From: an uncultured Paracoccaceae bacterium
Lineage (GTDB): Bacteria > Pseudomonadota > Alphaproteobacteria > Rhodobacterales > Rhodobacteraceae
Assembly: GCA_947498415.1 (NCBI GenBank)
Contig: CANMKB010000005.1
Coordinates: 248,001 to 312,000 of the forward strand
Direction: 5' to 3'
DNA: 64,000 bases
This document shows, one piece after another, positions 44,222-53,074 of this stretch. Each line of letters opens with the position of its first letter. The first letter of the stretch is position 1. Made by a program: the position numbers and the translations under genes. The notes beneath the pieces were generated by a model, which did no database searches, was not told the origin of the DNA, and saw nothing but the letters and a program-made list of their open reading frames with translations.

Positions 44222-45346
44222 GTGGCTACTATTGAATTCAATCAGGTTGGCAAATCCTACGGCTCGGTCGAAGCGATCAGCGATTTTAACCTATCCATCG
44301 AAGACGGAGAATTCTGTGTTTTCGTTGGTCCATCTGGCTGCGGTAAATCCACAGCCTTGAAGATGCTAGCGGGTTTGGAAGAAACCACGAAGGGCAACAT
44401 TTTGATCGGTGGAAAAGACGTTACCGATTTGGGGCCAGGCAAGCGCGACATCGCAATGGTGTTCCAAAACTACGCGCTCTATCCGCATTATTCCGTGCGC
44501 AAAAACATGGGGTTTGGTTTGAAGATGCGCGGTTATCCCGCAAGTGAAATCAATGCGCGCGTGGAAGAAGCTGCAAAGATCCTTGAATTGACGCCCTATC
44601 TGGACCGCCGCCCAAAGGCGCTGTCAGGTGGTCAACGTCAACGGGTTGCGTTGGGTCGTGCCATCGTGCGCGAACCTGCAGCTTTCCTGATGGATGAACC
44701 CCTGTCCAACCTAGACGCAAAGCTGCGTGTCCATACACGTTCAGAAATCGTGAAATTGCAGCGTCGTTTGGGTGTGACATCTGTTTATGTGACCCACGAC
44801 CAAGTCGAAGCCCTGACTATGGCTGACAAGATCGTTGTCATGAAACTGGGCGTCATCCAACAAGTTGGTTCGGCCGACGAGCTTTTTGAAAACCCACGCA
44901 ACTTGTTTGTGGCAGGTTTTATTGGCTCTCCTGGCATGAACTTCTTCCGAGGAACAATTCAGAATGCTGAAGGGCGCGTTTTTACCACCTTTGGTGGCGC
45001 AGAAGTTCCTCTGTCTGACACCCTTGCTTCTCGTGCGGGCGGTGACGCGATCTTTGGTATCCGCCCAGAACATATCGTTATGGGAAAGGGTAAAGTTGAA
45101 ACCGGCCTGTCGCTTGTAGAAAGCCTTGGTACAGAGAAGATCCTGCACTTCCAAATTCCGGCGGGCCAGACCATCGACAACAGTGAAATTGAGAACGACG
45201 AAGAGGATGATGACCGCGATGCGCAGTCCATGCGGGCGCGGATCATTGACGATCATAAGTATCAAAACGGCGAAACAGTGAAAATGGATTTCCCCAGATC
45301 CAAAATTCACGTATTCGATATCGAAACGCATGAAGCCATAAAGTGA
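44222..45346 (+). CDS. ABC sugar transporter ATPase (UgpC/MsmK-like)
   Basis: A 374-residue protein starting with GTG. Walker A GPSGCGKST, signature LSGGQRQR, Walker B AFLMDEPLSNLD and a C-terminal TOBE-type regulatory region are seen. An acidic insertion (ENDEEDDDRD, about residue 325) is unusual within the TOBE part. It completes the CUT1 transporter. Confidence 0.9.
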   Translation: MATIEFNQVGKSYGSVEAISDFNLSIEDGEFCVFVGPSGCGKSTALKMLAGLEETTKGNILIGGKDVTDLGPGKRDIAMVFQNYALYPHYSVRKNMGFGLKMRGYPASEINARVEEAAKILELTPYLDRRPKALSGGQRQRVALGRAIVREPAAFLMDEPLSNLDAKLRVHTRSEIVKLQRRLGVTSVYVTHDQVEALTMADKIVVMKLGVIQQVGSADELFENPRNLFVAGFIGSPGMNFFRGTIQNAEGRVFTTFGGAEVPLSDTLASRAGGDAIFGIRPEHIVMGKGKVETGLSLVESLGTEKILHFQIPAGQTIDNSEIENDEEDDDRDAQSMRARIIDDHKYQNGETVKMDFPRSKIHVFDIETHEAIK

Positions 45347-45352
45347 TAGCCA

Positions 45353-47026
45353 GTGAGCCGATTTGACGATGTCGCAAAACGTTTTCCGGGGGCAGGGACC
45401 CTGGTAAAGGGTATCCAAATCTTGGAATATCTGGCGGACCGAAAAGAGAGCTGTAGCTCTGCTGAGCTGCTCTCTGCGACCGGATTGCCAAAAGCGACAC
45501 TCTATCGGCTTCTGGGTGCAATGGTCGAGTTTGGCTTTGTCCGTCACGACAAGCAAAACAAAACCTATACTTTGGGGCATCGCTTGATCGAGCTGGGTCA
45601 TGGCACCGCAGGCGCCCATGACCTGCGCAGCGCGGCAGAGCATGAGCTTCAGCGCCTTGCAAAGGACTTGAATGAAACCGTCAGCTTCGCGGTGATGGAA
45701 CAGGACCGCACCATTCATGTCGATGTGCGCTTGCCAACCAACCCTTTGGCTGTAAAAATTGATATTGGTCGTAATTTCGAAGCCATACGTTCTGCCTCTG
45801 GACAGGCGATATTGGCGTCGATGGCTCCGCATCAAGTAAATGGCTTTTTGGCCGATCTCGAGCCCGATGAGAAAGCAAAGTTACTAGCGGATTTCGCGAT
45901 CAGCCGCGCACGAGGCTACACGATTGCCGAATCCAAGACCATTGAAGGCGTCTTGATCATCGCCGTACCGGTGTATGGGCCAAGCCAGATGGGCAATGGC
46001 GCAATTGTAATGACAGCCCTTGCCGATCGCATCCCTCACGGACGTCGCCATGTAATTGGTCGCGACCTGATGGAAGCTGCGCGCCGCGTGATGGGCAACA
46101 TCGGGAGTGCTCCTGTGAGTATCACACCTAACCCGCGCCGCAGTCGCCATGTCGACGAGCGCTTGGAATGTGTCAGCGCCGTGGGCGCGATTGTGGGCGA
46201 AGGGCCTGTTTGGGATCATCGCACCAATCTATTGTACTGGGTCGATGTGACGGCCCCGGCGTTTCATGTGTTTGATCCAAAAACGGGTAAAGACCACGCT
46301 ACGCAATCACCGCATCTCATAAGTGCGCTATTGCCAAGCAATGACGGCGGCATGGTGGCTTTGACGCAAAACGGGCTTGAGAAATATAATCCCATCACCA
46401 ATGCGCTTGAGGAATTGTATGATCCGGAACGGCATCTGCCGTCTAATCGGTTCAACGACGCCAAAACCGATCGAAAAGGGCGAATTTGGGCAGGTACCAT
46501 GAGCCTTGATGCGACGATGCCGTCAGGGTCTTTGTATTGCTTTGATGAAGTCACCTCAGCGACAGCGCGCGACGGGGGATTTCAAGTGTCCAACGGCCTG
46601 GGCTGGAGCCCAGATGATACCAAGTTCTACTTTGTGGACAGCGCTTTAGGCACGGTTTTTTCATATGATTTTGATGCCGCAACCGGGGAGATCACCAATA
46701 AGCAAAGTTTTTTGGTCTTCGATCCACAGGAAGGTAAGCCGGACGGTATTTGCGTTGATTGCGAAGGCAATGTTTGGGTTGCTTTATGGGACGGATGGCG
46801 TGTCGCGTGCTACTCGCCATCAGGTACACTCATTCGTGAAATCGATATGCCTGTACCGCGCCCGACCAGCCTGTGTCTGGGTGGAGCGGATCTGAAGACC
46901 CTATATATAACAAGTGCTTCTATCCGACTTCCTGCTGATGTTTTAGAGGAAGCACCTCTTTCTGGTGGCTTGTTCAGTATTCAAGTGGACATCGCGGGGC
47001 AGCCAACAAATGAGGTGAAACTGTGA
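45353..47026 (+). CDS. IclR-type regulator fused to an SMP-30/gluconolactonase domain
   Basis: One uninterrupted 557-codon frame. Residues 1-90 are an IclR winged helix (CSSAELLSATGLPKATLYRL), and 90-255 the IclR effector domain (ESKTIEGVLIIAVPVYG). Residues 265-550 are a six-bladed SMP-30/regucalcin lactonase with VGEGPVWDH at its start, NRFNDAKTDRKGRIWAGTM, NGLGWSPDDTKFYFVDS and PDGICVDCEGNVWVA metal-site motifs. No stop or restart lies near the join at about 46120-46170. The protein could both sense an aldonolactone and hydrolyse it. It lies between the transporter and the dehydrogenase, overlapping the latter. Control of this operon is inferred. Confidence 0.9.
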   Translation: MSRFDDVAKRFPGAGTLVKGIQILEYLADRKESCSSAELLSATGLPKATLYRLLGAMVEFGFVRHDKQNKTYTLGHRLIELGHGTAGAHDLRSAAEHELQRLAKDLNETVSFAVMEQDRTIHVDVRLPTNPLAVKIDIGRNFEAIRSASGQAILASMAPHQVNGFLADLEPDEKAKLLADFAISRARGYTIAESKTIEGVLIIAVPVYGPSQMGNGAIVMTALADRIPHGRRHVIGRDLMEAARRVMGNIGSAPVSITPNPRRSRHVDERLECVSAVGAIVGEGPVWDHRTNLLYWVDVTAPAFHVFDPKTGKDHATQSPHLISALLPSNDGGMVALTQNGLEKYNPITNALEELYDPERHLPSNRFNDAKTDRKGRIWAGTMSLDATMPSGSLYCFDEVTSATARDGGFQVSNGLGWSPDDTKFYFVDSALGTVFSYDFDAATGEITNKQSFLVFDPQEGKPDGICVDCEGNVWVALWDGWRVACYSPSGTLIREIDMPVPRPTSLCLGGADLKTLYITSASIRLPADVLEEAPLSGGLFSIQVDIAGQPTNEVKL

Positions 47027-47751
47027 GCGCGGTCTCTTACGATTTCTCGGATAAAACGATTGTCGTAACGGGTGCAGCACGCGGAATAGGCCGGGCAATT
47101 GCGACTGAGTTTTTGAACGCAGGCGCTGAAGTCATTTCAATCGACTTAAGTTTTGATCACGAAGCGCGCGCAAATGAAGCACAATTCGACTGTGATCTGT
47201 CAAATCTAGATATGACGGACCGCGTACTTGGAGATATCCTTGCACAGAACCCAGACATTCACGCCATTGTAAACAATGCGGGATCTGACCGAAGGATACG
47301 GTTTGAAGACATGACACCAGAGGAATGGCGCTGGATGTTGGATGTGAACCTTACACATTTTGCGCGAATTCCGCAGTTCCTGTTGCCGGCTTTGCGCCAA
47401 CATGGGGGCGGGTCGATTGTGAATATGTCATCCAGTGCTTGGATGAAATTGGCAGGAAATCTAGCAGCGTATCACGCGGCGAAGGCTGGGATTGTCGGCT
47501 TAACGCGCGGGATGGCTAGAGACCTGGGGGGCGATTTCGTACGAGTGAACGCAATTGCGCCGGGTCGGGTCATGACGGAACGCGCTCAATCCAGTGTGAG
47601 TGAAAGTTTTGTGGCTGAAACCCACAAAATTCAATGCATACCGGCGCTTATTCAGATGGAGGATATAGCCCATACAGCGCTGTGGCTCTCTTCGGATGGA
47701 TCCAAATTTGTGACGGGCCAAACCATTGTGGTGGATGGTGGAGTGGTTTGA
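47023..47751 (+). CDS. Short-chain dehydrogenase/reductase, probable sugar 1-dehydrogenase
   Basis: A 242-residue SDR with GTG start overlapping the fusion gene's stop. NAD-binding TGAARGIGRA (residues 16-25), NNAGS near residue 85, the catalytic Ser in MSSSAWM and YHAAK (Tyr and Lys about 150-154) and a C-terminal TGQTIVVDGG are intact. In the operon it would oxidise the sugar to the lactone that the SMP-30 domain opens. Confidence 0.88.
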   Translation: MSAVSYDFSDKTIVVTGAARGIGRAIATEFLNAGAEVISIDLSFDHEARANEAQFDCDLSNLDMTDRVLGDILAQNPDIHAIVNNAGSDRRIRFEDMTPEEWRWMLDVNLTHFARIPQFLLPALRQHGGGSIVNMSSSAWMKLAGNLAAYHAAKAGIVGLTRGMARDLGGDFVRVNAIAPGRVMTERAQSSVSESFVAETHKIQCIPALIQMEDIAHTALWLSSDGSKFVTGQTIVVDGGVV

Positions 47752-47867
47752 TCAAGCTTCGATGCAGGAAGATTGTGATCAAACAATTAGCGCATCGAGG
47801 CGTTATTGGTCATTGTCTGACGTCCGCGCCTATGGGCCCAATTAGCGCAGTTTGATTAGAGCGTATT

Positions 47868-48086
47868 CCACTTGATCAACAGGGCCTTTTGTATGCCGAC
47901 ATTGATCTCCATATGATCGGCAATGCCAAAGCTGCTGCAGACCCTGCCGAGCATTATTCGCGACCAGATAGCACCCACCTTCTTCTAAACCGCAAAAAGC
48001 AAACGCCGGTCGTGAATTTTGACGATGTGACTGCGTGGGAAGAGATCGTCGAGCAGAAAAGCGGCGTCGTTGAAGCTAGCGAATAA
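47868..48086 (+). pseudogene. C-terminal fragment of a nitrilase-family gene
   Basis: The frame reads GLLYADIDLHMIGNAKAAAD then PAEHYSRPD, the conserved C-terminal segment of aliphatic nitrilases (GILYADIDL...DPAGHYSRPDV). The catalytic Glu-Lys-Cys domain upstream is absent. A terminator follows it. The rest has been deleted. Confidence 0.75.
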
Positions 48087-48091
48087 ATCGA

Positions 48092-48128
48092 CCAATTGGC
48101 CCCGCATTATGCGGGGCTAGTTGGTTTT
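48092..48128 (+). terminator. Terminator after the nitrilase fragment
   Basis: GCCCCGCA (48099-48106) pairs with TGCGGGGC (48110-48117), extended by CCAA and TTGG on the flanks, followed by TTTTT. It survives from the former gene. Confidence 0.75.
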
Positions 48129-48320
48129 TGATCAAGGCAGGGAACGCAGCAAACAAAGCAACGAAAGTGGCTAAACCACATGAATTCAACACTGAGATGC
48201 AACCCGACTTTTAGGATGGGGGCGTTGCTTAAGTGTTTTTTCAGACTTGGAACGTTTTGGTTGCTTGCCTGTAGGGTGCAATGAAAGCCCATGGCGCTAA
48301 GGATGGCGCTAAGGGCAAGT
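48129..48320. other. Intergenic region
   Basis: About 190 bp between the nitrilase terminator and the TetR stop codon. Nothing recognisable was seen. Confidence 0.4.
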
Positions 48321-48926
48321 CTAGATAAGCAAGCTATGAATCGCACGTTCTGCCATGTCGGTCAAAGACGAAGGTTTGACGCCAGACCGCGCTCGGACTG
48401 CGATGCTGTGTATCAAGGCAACCAGCAATGAGGTTAATACATCGGTGTCTTTGGCTTTGGGTAAGGCACCGGATTTTATGGCCCTCTCCAAAAATGACCG
48501 CAGATCATTTTCGATGCTTTGATTTACTTGTCGGATCAAGGCGCCAACCTCGGTTTCAGTGACGGCTTCAACCAGCCCCACTGAAAACACCAGACATCCG
48601 TAAGGTGCGTTTGGACCGCTGGTGTATGTCTCTATCAAATGTTTGAAGAAATCCTTCAGCACATCTGTTGGCGCGTGGGGACGCATCAGAATATTCGCGA
48701 GGTCGGACGACAGATTTTCCGCAAATCGAGTTTGCACGGTCAGGAACATCGCTCTTTTGTCACCAAAGGCCGCATAAAGGCTGGGCCGCTTCATGCTTGT
48801 TGCTGCAGAAACCATATCCAAAGACGTAGCTGCAAACCCATGCTCCCAGAAAACTTGAGTGATCTGATCCAGTGCTTTTTCGCGGTCATAGCGTTTAGGC
48901 CGGCCACGCGGGTTTGATTTCTTCAT
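48321..48926 (-). CDS. TetR-family transcriptional regulator
   Basis: A 201-residue protein with an N-terminal TetR helix-turn-helix (QVFWEHGFAATSLDMVSAATSMKRPSLY-like arrangement, about 24-52) preceded by a basic RGRPKRYDR stretch. The C-terminal domain has YGCLVFSVGLVEA, typical of the AcrR-like group with TetR_C_16-type features. It is divergent from the HD-domain gene at 49009 and probably controls that operon. Confidence 0.85.
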   Translation of the reverse strand: MKKSNPRGRPKRYDREKALDQITQVFWEHGFAATSLDMVSAATSMKRPSLYAAFGDKRAMFLTVQTRFAENLSSDLANILMRPHAPTDVLKDFFKHLIETYTSGPNAPYGCLVFSVGLVEAVTETEVGALIRQVNQSIENDLRSFLERAIKSGALPKAKDTDVLTSLLVALIHSIAVRARSGVKPSSLTDMAERAIHSLLI

Positions 48927-49008
48927 AATGTACTGTTTCGCATATTAACCTTGTCAGCACAATTTAATTGCGAAATAGTACAAAAATAAATTGAGCAACG
49001 GAATCGAT

Positions 49009-49785
49009 ATGTCACGAAGTGTTTTAGGTACTCTGAATTGGGCTGAAACCAACAATGGGGCGTTGTCTCGAAGTGATGTTTTCTCACTGGCTTGCAACCT
49101 TGCCTACGTGCAAATGCGAGAGTTTTCGGACACGCTGAGGCAAAAGTTTCACTTGCTACGCTTGCCTGATTTAATGCTCGAAGCTTTGCGGCCTCCTACT
49201 ACTTCTCTGGCCAAAGACGCTTTGGCATATGCAGAAGAAACACATTCGCAAGCGCTGTTGTTTCACTCGTGGCGAACTTATTTCCTAGGGCGCCTCATCG
49301 CAGAGCAAGGGGGGCTAGATTATGATAACGACATATTCTTTGCTGCAGCCATTCTTCATGACGTTGGATTAACGGATGATTGCCCGGTGCCAGTGTCACA
49401 ATGTTGTTTTGCGGTTCAGGGTGGCAGACAGGTAAAATCGTACCTTGATGAATGCGGACATGCCGCTGCAACTGTCCATAAAGTATCAGAAGCAATCGCG
49501 CTGCATTTGAACATCCACGTCCGTCAAAGGTTACATGGGGCCGAAGCGCATATGTTGGCACGTGGTGCCACCTGTGACCTGTTTGGGTTTGGGCGCCGCC
49601 GCATTCGGCTTGCAAACTTGCAAGACCTCTTTGAACGCTATCCACGTGACGGTGTTATCGAAGCGCTGCGATTTGAAACTGCCGACCACCTCACGGGGTC
49701 GCGCCCAGAATTTCTGACCCGCCTGTCCAATGGGAAGGCACCAAAAACGCCATTTTACGACAGTGCCATCAGCTCCAAAGGTTAG
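49009..49785 (+). CDS. HD-domain protein
   Basis: A 258-residue protein. His-containing FHSWRTYFLGRLI (about residue 88) and the HD dyad in ILHDVGL (about residue 120) with downstream SEAIALHLN suggest a metal-dependent phosphohydrolase fold. The ATG at 49009 is preferred; a TTG lies six codons earlier. It is divergent from the TetR gene and followed by small membrane-protein genes. Substrate unknown. Confidence 0.75.
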   Translation: MSRSVLGTLNWAETNNGALSRSDVFSLACNLAYVQMREFSDTLRQKFHLLRLPDLMLEALRPPTTSLAKDALAYAEETHSQALLFHSWRTYFLGRLIAEQGGLDYDNDIFFAAAILHDVGLTDDCPVPVSQCCFAVQGGRQVKSYLDECGHAAATVHKVSEAIALHLNIHVRQRLHGAEAHMLARGATCDLFGFGRRRIRLANLQDLFERYPRDGVIEALRFETADHLTGSRPEFLTRLSNGKAPKTPFYDSAISSKG

Positions 49786-49797
49786 GGGCCCATCACA

Positions 49798-50304
49798 ATG
49801 TTCAAAGATACGCCGGATCAAGTCGCTCGCCCCACGGGCACAGCAAAAGGCCAGTTAAGCTATTTTCTGGTATTGGGTGCGGTTCTTATGTTCTCTCTCT
49901 TTGCCGTCGAGATGAACCTACTTGCTTTGCCCGCGATTGCAGGAAGCATCGGCAAAGGGATCGATGTATTGGAAATAAGTGTCTCGATGTTTCTCGTTGC
50001 CATAGCAATGGGACAGCTGGTTTTAGAACCAATTAGCGAGCCAAGGGGGCAACGGCGTATATTAATCGGCGGATTGTTCGCCTTTGTGGCAGGATCCCCA
50101 TTCGGCTATATCATCTACTTCGATGTCGCCCCAGAACACGACGGCTTATTGATGGGCATGAGTGCCATCGTGACTGCAATGACGATGACAGCGGTTATGG
50201 CTGTTTGCGGCTTGATAGTGACAGGTTTTGGCTTTGCTTCATTTCGCGCACCAGAGACCTCCAAAGACCCTGAAATTATGCACCTCTCAATAGGATCAGA
50301 ATAA
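49798..50304 (+). CDS. Shortened MFS (Bcr/CflA-like) transporter
   Basis: Only 168 residues, against about 400 for the family. The first 95 residues look like MFS helices 1-3 with VLEISVSMFLVAIAMGQLV and GQRRILIGGLF. The final part (GLLMGMSAIVTAMTMTAVMAVCGLIV) looks like the last helices. A central stretch of about 230 residues is missing without a stop codon. It is probably an in-frame deletion derivative and is unlikely to transport; it remains in frame and overlaps the next gene by one base. Confidence 0.6.
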   Translation: MFKDTPDQVARPTGTAKGQLSYFLVLGAVLMFSLFAVEMNLLALPAIAGSIGKGIDVLEISVSMFLVAIAMGQLVLEPISEPRGQRRILIGGLFAFVAGSPFGYIIYFDVAPEHDGLLMGMSAIVTAMTMTAVMAVCGLIVTGFGFASFRAPETSKDPEIMHLSIGSE

Positions 50305-50597
50305 TGCGCAGTCTTAGATGGTTTGCATTGGCGGAAGGCGTGACCCTCCTCATCTTGTTCTTTATTGCCATGCCTTTGAAATATGGAATGGGTTTGCCAA
50401 TAGCAGTTTCGATCATGGGCCCTTTGCACGGTGTTACCTTCATGATGTTCGTATGGATTGTGATCCGCACATGGGCCGAAGGCCTTCTCAATTGGCAGTA
50501 CGCGGCGCGGCTTTTTATTGGCGCAATGATACCGTTCGGCGGTTTTGTGAACGAACGTTGGTTACGCGACTTAATCCGACAGGAGCAAACAACTTGA
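50304..50597 (+). CDS. DUF3817-family small membrane protein
   Basis: A 97-residue protein with three membrane segments. RWFALAEGVTLLILFFIAMPLKY at the N-terminus (given here only in outline) and GPLHGVTFMMFVW are the family signature. Function unknown. The stop overlaps the TTG start of the next gene. Confidence 0.8.
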   Translation: MRSLRWFALAEGVTLLILFFIAMPLKYGMGLPIAVSIMGPLHGVTFMMFVWIVIRTWAEGLLNWQYAARLFIGAMIPFGGFVNERWLRDLIRQEQTT

Positions 50598-50992
50598 TAT
50601 ACGACCTTCTTAAGTCAGCTCATATCATTTCAATGATCGCATGGATCTCAGGAATGGTTGTAGTCGCTCTTTTTCTAATGGCTCCAAACAAGCAGCTTGC
50701 CGCGATTGTGCGCAAATTCGATCGTGGTGTCTGCACACCGGCAATGATCCTCACCTTTGCGCTGGGGACTTTTTTGGCCCTTTACGGTGATTGGTTCGCT
50801 TCAGCATGGCTTTGGGTCAAACTTTCATTTGTCTTGGCGCTTTCAGCTGGACATGGGGTGCTGTCCGGTCGCTTGCGCCGATGGGCAACAGGTCACCAAC
50901 CTGCCCCTGATCGTCTGCATCCGCTTTTGGTACCTGCGATGTTTGTATTTCTTTGCGGGGTCGTGCTGACGGTCGTTATAAAACCCTTTTGA
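50594..50992 (+). CDS. CopD/HemJ-like four-helix membrane protein
   Basis: The start is TTG at 50594, overlapping the DUF3817 stop, giving 132 residues. LLKSAHIISMIAWISGM at the N-terminus has the His/Trp pattern of HemJ and CopD proteins. Four hydrophobic segments are seen. HemJ relatives oxidise protoporphyrinogen, CopD relatives handle copper; the sequence does not decide between them. Confidence 0.65.
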   Translation: MIYDLLKSAHIISMIAWISGMVVVALFLMAPNKQLAAIVRKFDRGVCTPAMILTFALGTFLALYGDWFASAWLWVKLSFVLALSAGHGVLSGRLRRWATGHQPAPDRLHPLLVPAMFVFLCGVVLTVVIKPF

Positions 50993-51180
50993 TTTCAGGG
51001 CCGGTAGTGGACCTGTCACGGTTTGATACCGCTCCTTTGATAGGATTTACTGCAACATTGGAGAAAGCCGATATTAGCGCACGGTGGAGCACGCAGAACG
51101 ATGGGCTCGAGACGGTCTATCGTTGAAAGGCGCTAAATCTGCTTGAGGCCCCACATCCAAAACGCCGCCGTCTTGGTGCC
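50993..51180. other. Intergenic region
   Basis: About 190 bp between convergent genes. No clear hairpin or reading frame was seen. Confidence 0.4.
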
Positions 51181-52125
51181 TTAGGGGTGTGCCAAAAACA
51201 GAGCTGCGATTTTGTTGGTGATTGGGTCGCGCACATCATGGCCTTCCATCAGGACTTCGTGTTCGCCGTGTTCAACCATCACGAGTTCACCGTTGTCCCA
51301 TTGGGTCATCCGAGATGTGATGGCATCGGGGGATACGATCTTTTCATCTGTACCCAAAAACGTGAGGCAAGGCACCGTTAGGGGTGTTTGTTTTGAAAGG
51401 GCTGTGCATTCGCGAAGAGCTTTGTTGAGCCAGCGAATGCTGGGGCCGCCGATAGATAGCTCTGGATGTGCGCGTGCTTGCGCAACCAGGCGGGCGTACA
51501 TCTGGCGATCTTTGGTGAGTTGGTTGTCTTCAAATGCGGTGTCGAGCATGTAGGTTTCATTTGAGGTGCCGGGCGCCAGCCAATTGCCCAATCCAATCGT
51601 CAACAAAACCGTGCTGACCACGCTTGCAAATGGGCGGAGGAACGGTCCTAGTCCGATATCCCACATTGGGCCGGTAAAGGCGCAGGCCTTAACGTCTAAC
51701 CCTTCGTATAAGGCGCGCAGACCAATGCAGCCGCCCATGGAATGGCCGATCAGATAATAGGGCTGCGGCAGGTCGAGTGCCTTAACCGCATTAATCATTG
51801 CCGCAACGTCGAGCTGGTAATCCGAAAACTCTTGAACGTGGCCTGCCATAATGTTGGGTTGAAGCCGGTCTGCCAGACCTTGCCCGCGCCAATCAATTGA
51901 GGCGGTTGTGAACCCATGCGCAGCCAGTTCGCCAGCTGTGAGTGCATATTTTTCGACATATTCGGTTCGTCCAGGGAAGAACAAAACCGTTCCCTTTGCA
52001 GGCCCTTCGTTGGGCCAGACCGCCAGGCGTAGCCGCACCCCATCTTTTGAATTTAGCCAATAGGCTTTGGCCACAGCTTCCCCCTCTGGGGTATCGTCGA
52101 AATAGGGGGCGTCTTGGAATGTCAT
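51181..52125 (-). CDS. Alpha/beta hydrolase, lysophospholipase-like (PldB family)
   Basis: A 314-residue serine hydrolase. The nucleophile elbow GHSMGG (about residue 128), an oxyanion-side FPGRTEYVEKY segment (about 50) and C-terminal Asp (GTDEKIVSPD) and His (EHGEHEVLME) complete the triad. No signal peptide is seen. It overlaps the SCP2 gene by one base, suggesting a lipid-related operon. Confidence 0.85.
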   Translation of the reverse strand: MTFQDAPYFDDTPEGEAVAKAYWLNSKDGVRLRLAVWPNEGPAKGTVLFFPGRTEYVEKYALTAGELAAHGFTTASIDWRGQGLADRLQPNIMAGHVQEFSDYQLDVAAMINAVKALDLPQPYYLIGHSMGGCIGLRALYEGLDVKACAFTGPMWDIGLGPFLRPFASVVSTVLLTIGLGNWLAPGTSNETYMLDTAFEDNQLTKDRQMYARLVAQARAHPELSIGGPSIRWLNKALRECTALSKQTPLTVPCLTFLGTDEKIVSPDAITSRMTQWDNGELVMVEHGEHEVLMEGHDVRDPITNKIAALFLAHP

Positions 52126-52415
52126 TAGGCGAGAACGGATGCCAGTTTCATGGCCATGCCCATGTCACCATCGACAGAAAGCTTGCCACTCATAAATGCG
52201 CTGGTCGGGTTTATGTCGCCTTCGAGAATAGATTGAAACACGTCAACATCTGCTGTCAGTGTGACATCTGCCTCATCATCGCTGGCGCGTACGCCATTTG
52301 CATCAATGATCAGAGCGCCTTCGCCTTCGATCACGAATTTTGCGGATCCGTCGAACACGTCATCACCCAATTTTTGACCCAGGGCATCGACGGCTGCAGT
52401 GATAATATCGCTCAT
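52125..52415 (-). CDS. SCP2 sterol-carrier-domain protein
   Basis: 96 residues from the ATG at 52415 (GGAAG upstream), chosen over a longer frame. It has the SCP2 pattern with the hydrophobic LGQKLGDDVFDGSAKFVIEG start and FMSGKLSVDGDMGMAMKL end. Such small proteins bind hydrophobic ligands in the cytoplasm. Confidence 0.85.
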   Translation of the reverse strand: MSDIITAAVDALGQKLGDDVFDGSAKFVIEGEGALIIDANGVRASDDEADVTLTADVDVFQSILEGDINPTSAFMSGKLSVDGDMGMAMKLASVLA

Positions 52416-52488
52416 CGTGTAAACTTCCTTTAATTTGAAGAACGCCGGGCTAGTAAATCCCGGGAAGCAGGTTACATTCAAGAGTGTT

Positions 52489-53058
52489 ATGAGCACTTTG
52501 TTGCAAAATCACAAACTTGTCGTCGCGGCAGCTGTTTTGGCAGTTTTTGACCTGTCTGGGCAGGCTGTGGCACAAGCCCCCTCGGATCATGTCGCTGATT
52601 TATTAAACCAACTGAAATCCGCAGAAGGTGCTGCGGCGGATCGTTTGGTCGACGAAATTCGCCTTGAGTGGGATAAATCCGGGTCTGCCGCCGCAGATCT
52701 TTTGTTGTCGCGTGGCCGTCAAGCGCTTGAAGATCGTGATCTTGAGGCGGCAATCGAACATCTGACTGCGCTGACAGATCATGCTCCAAATTTTGCCGAG
52801 GGTTGGGTGGCAAGGGCGAGTGCCTTTGCCCATTCAGAGATGTTTGGCCCGGCGATTGCTGATCTTGAACAGGCGCTAACGCTTAACCCGAACCATTTCG
52901 AAGCCATTCGGGGCTTGGCATCTATTCTTGAACTGATTGATCGCCCACATGACGCCTATGAGGCCTACTTATTGGTCAAGTCTATACATCCGTCCCATCC
53001 CGCCGTAACAGAGGCGTTAGAACGATTAGAACCGGTGGCCAAAGGCCAGGCGCTCTGA
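52489..53058 (+). CDS. TPR-repeat protein with signal peptide
   Basis: 189 residues from ATG 52489. A signal peptide (cleavage near AVAQAP, about residue 29) directs it to the periplasm. At least two TPR-like repeats are seen, including AWVARASAFAHSEMFGPAIA-like and LNPNHFEAIRGLASILE. Role unknown; divergent from the SCP2 gene. Confidence 0.75.
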   Translation: MSTLLQNHKLVVAAAVLAVFDLSGQAVAQAPSDHVADLLNQLKSAEGAAADRLVDEIRLEWDKSGSAAADLLLSRGRQALEDRDLEAAIEHLTALTDHAPNFAEGWVARASAFAHSEMFGPAIADLEQALTLNPNHFEAIRGLASILELIDRPHDAYEAYLLVKSIHPSHPAVTEALERLEPVAKGQAL

Positions 53059-53074
53059 CAGTAAAGGCACGGAC

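Noticed and set aside
44741..45835. Long minus-strand frame across the sugar ATPase and IclR genes
   Set aside because: Antisense shadow; both sense genes have intact family motifs.
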